A stretch of 64,000 nt of DNA from Flagellimonas taeanensis (lineage in GTDB: Bacteria > Bacteroidota > Bacteroidia > Flavobacteriales > Flavobacteriaceae). Under the pieces are notes generated by a model. The model saw only the letters and a program-made list of their open reading frames with translations. It was not told the DNA's origin and made no database searches. The first letter of the stretch is position 1. Each line of letters opens with the position of its first letter. Shown piece after piece: positions 63,047-64,000 of this stretch. The position numbers were made by a program, and so were the translations under genes. The stretch covers positions 62,001 through 126,000 of the forward strand of contig NZ_QXFO01000006.1 in the NCBI RefSeq assembly GCF_003584105.1, given 5' to 3'.

Positions 63047-64000
63047 CTACTCCACATCCTGAAAAATGGCATCTGCCCAATTGGAATATCTGGGATTCTC
63101 CACGTGCATGATCCAAAGCTCATCGGTATATTGCCCTTTCATTTTGGAGCGATAGGCCGCATAGGCATCTTCATTTTCCTCATATTTGGCCAAATACACA
63201 TAATTGAGGCCATTGTCCGGGTTTTTGAAATATTGGGCTTCCAGGCCTTGATCCTTCAGTTTTCCCATGAATTCCCTTAGGTAGTTTTCATTTTTAAAAA
63301 CATTGGCCACAATGTAGTGTCCTTGCCCCACCCCATCAAGGTTGATGAATTTCTCGATGGGTTTGAAGGCACCTCCATGAAAGGTTCCCTCCTTCTCTTT
63401 CTCCACTGTTTTTTGAGTCTTTTGGGGCTTGGAGTTTTGGGCCAATGCAGAACCTTCCATAGAACTGTAAATGGAATCCAGGTCCTTACTGTCCGCCAAG
63501 TAAAGTTTTTGTGCCTTCGCCTCGATTTCAGGGTTTTTCTCTCCTGTGTGTCGTTTCACGATTCGCATGACCATTTCGAAGCGCTTCTCCATGTCTCGCT
63601 CCCTATTCCTCTCCAAGGAGTCCATCCGATAGACCAATTCGTTGATCACGGCATAATTGTCTTCTTGCAACTCTCTTAATTGGGCAATCTGCTCTTCCCA
63701 GAAGGCCAAGTCTTCCTTGTTGGTGGGTCGTAAAGTGGTCTGGACATCCAATTTGCTCCTTGAACCGTCCTTATCCTTGTTTTCTTTCTTATCGGCATCT
63801 GCCACAAAGGTTCCTTCTATCGGTTTTTTGGTCTCCCCATCTGGGTTTTCCTCATTGGACACAAAGGTGTTCTTGGAAAGTGTGGGAACGAAGGAATAAG
63901 CTATCGAAATTTCATGCGTTACCCCAAGGTTGGCAATACTGTTACTGATGTTCTTTTCAAAATTATAGCCAAAGGAGAGTCGTCTGTTCAGGTTGAAACC
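63047..64000 (-). CDS. PorP/SprF-type type IX secretion membrane protein with C-terminal extension (5-prime end outside the window)
   Basis: The frame is open to the window edge, so the N-terminus is missing; an apparent GTG start at 63862 is not needed. The first visible residues, about 317 in all, read FNLNRRLSFGYNFEKNI then NLGVTHEISIAYSF, the end of the outer-membrane barrel typical of PorP/SprF proteins. After it comes a charged linker, a coiled-coil-like helical stretch (EEQIAQLRELQEDN-YAVINELVYRMDSLERNRERDMEKRFEM) and, at about 200-300, a SPOR-like domain (HYIVANVFKNENYLREFMGKLKDQGLEAQYF, NYVYLAKYEENEDAYAAYRS). The family helps type IX secretion and gliding. SPOR-like domains bind peptidoglycan, which would link the barrel to the wall; this is inference. 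Confidence 0.8.
   Translation of the reverse strand, partial: GFNLNRRLSFGYNFEKNISNSIANLGVTHEISIAYSFVPTLSKNTFVSNEENPDGETKKPIEGTFVADADKKENKDKDGSRSKLDVQTTLRPTNKEDLAFWEEQIAQLRELQEDNYAVINELVYRMDSLERNRERDMEKRFEMVMRIVKRHTGEKNPEIEAKAQKLYLADSKDLDSIYSSMEGSALAQNSKPQKTQKTVEKEKEGTFHGGAFKPIEKFINLDGVGQGHYIVANVFKNENYLREFMGKLKDQGLEAQYFKNPDNGLNYVYLAKYEENEDAYAAYRSKMKGQYTDELWIMHVENPRYSNWADAIFQDVE

Noticed and set aside
63047..63862. A complete 271-codon gene starting with GTG at 63862
   Set aside because: The frame continues without a stop to the window edge and the added residues match the end of a PorP/SprF barrel, so the gene is cut by the window.
1..64000. tRNA, rRNA, CRISPR arrays, insertion sequences, integrases, phage genes
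   Set aside because: None seen on either strand; intergenic gaps are all short and explained by promoters, hairpins or small repeats.

Overview
The window looks like chromosomal DNA of a marine member of the Flavobacteriaceae, possibly close to Muricauda/Allomuricauda. The grounds are a type IX secretion PorP/SprF-family protein, a Bacteroidota-type GlmU-family protein, DUF4331, DUF2490, DUF4199 and 2TM-domain genes, a LETM1-related biofilm protein, promoter boxes of the Bacteroidota type (TTG, about 20 bases, TAnnTTTG), weak Shine-Dalgarno sequences and several TTG or GTG starts. The genus is a guess. I see no tRNA, rRNA, CRISPR array, insertion sequence, integrase or phage gene. Genes are densely packed: the longest gene-free stretch is about 236 bases (61168-61403).

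Layout. 0.1-5.7 kb: AraC regulator, YceI, extradiol dioxygenase, amidohydrolase lipoprotein, ChbG-type deacetylase. 5.9-7.2 kb: an AT-rich gene for a STAS/HATPase/DUF4325 protein, probably acquired. 7.4-15.2 kb: envelope and sugar metabolism (DUF1080-like protein, GlmU-family protein, L31, DUF4199, glycosyltransferase, phosphosugar mutase, ABC exporter). 15.4-17.4 kb: ECF sigma operon. 17.6-25.6 kb: YCF48-like lipoprotein, RsmB-type methyltransferase, SDR/AraC pair, purL. 25.7-34.0 kb: fatty-acid degradation (acyl-CoA ligase, MarR regulator with a palindromic operator, fadN-fadA-fadE), interrupted by a small element coding for a four-helix-bundle protein. 34.1-39.7 kb: GH15 enzyme divergent from a fused trehalose-phosphate synthase/phosphatase. 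39.8-47.6 kb: a run of secreted peptidases and hydrolases (M28, M1, YdeI-like, amidohydrolase, S9, DUF2490). 47.6-50.9 kb: SodC, YjdI/YjdJ pair, a second ECF sigma/anti-sigma pair, OmpW. 51.0-55.5 kb: CorA, MscS and a DUF4331/TPR cluster. 55.6-56.8 kb: LETM1-related protein. 56.9-61.3 kb: a two-component locus. 61.4-64.0 kb: DUF4382 lipoprotein, PaiB-like protein and a PorP/SprF-type gene cut by the window edge.

The most interesting system is the 56.9-61.3 kb locus on the minus strand. It holds a TPR protein, a LytS-type histidine kinase carrying an extra C-terminal 2TM domain, four consecutive small 2TM-domain proteins, and a LytTR response regulator. Each of its two transcription units is preceded by nearly the same 30-bp element: two 9-bp direct repeats with a 12-bp spacer, the geometry of LytTR-domain binding sites. 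I infer a self-regulated membrane signalling module whose small proteins are paralogues of the kinase's own tail.

Other notable points are a palindromic repeat lying in frame inside purL, with a second copy at 17.5 kb; the inverted-repeat-bounded element inside the fad operon; and a DUF4331 domain apparently split over two genes.
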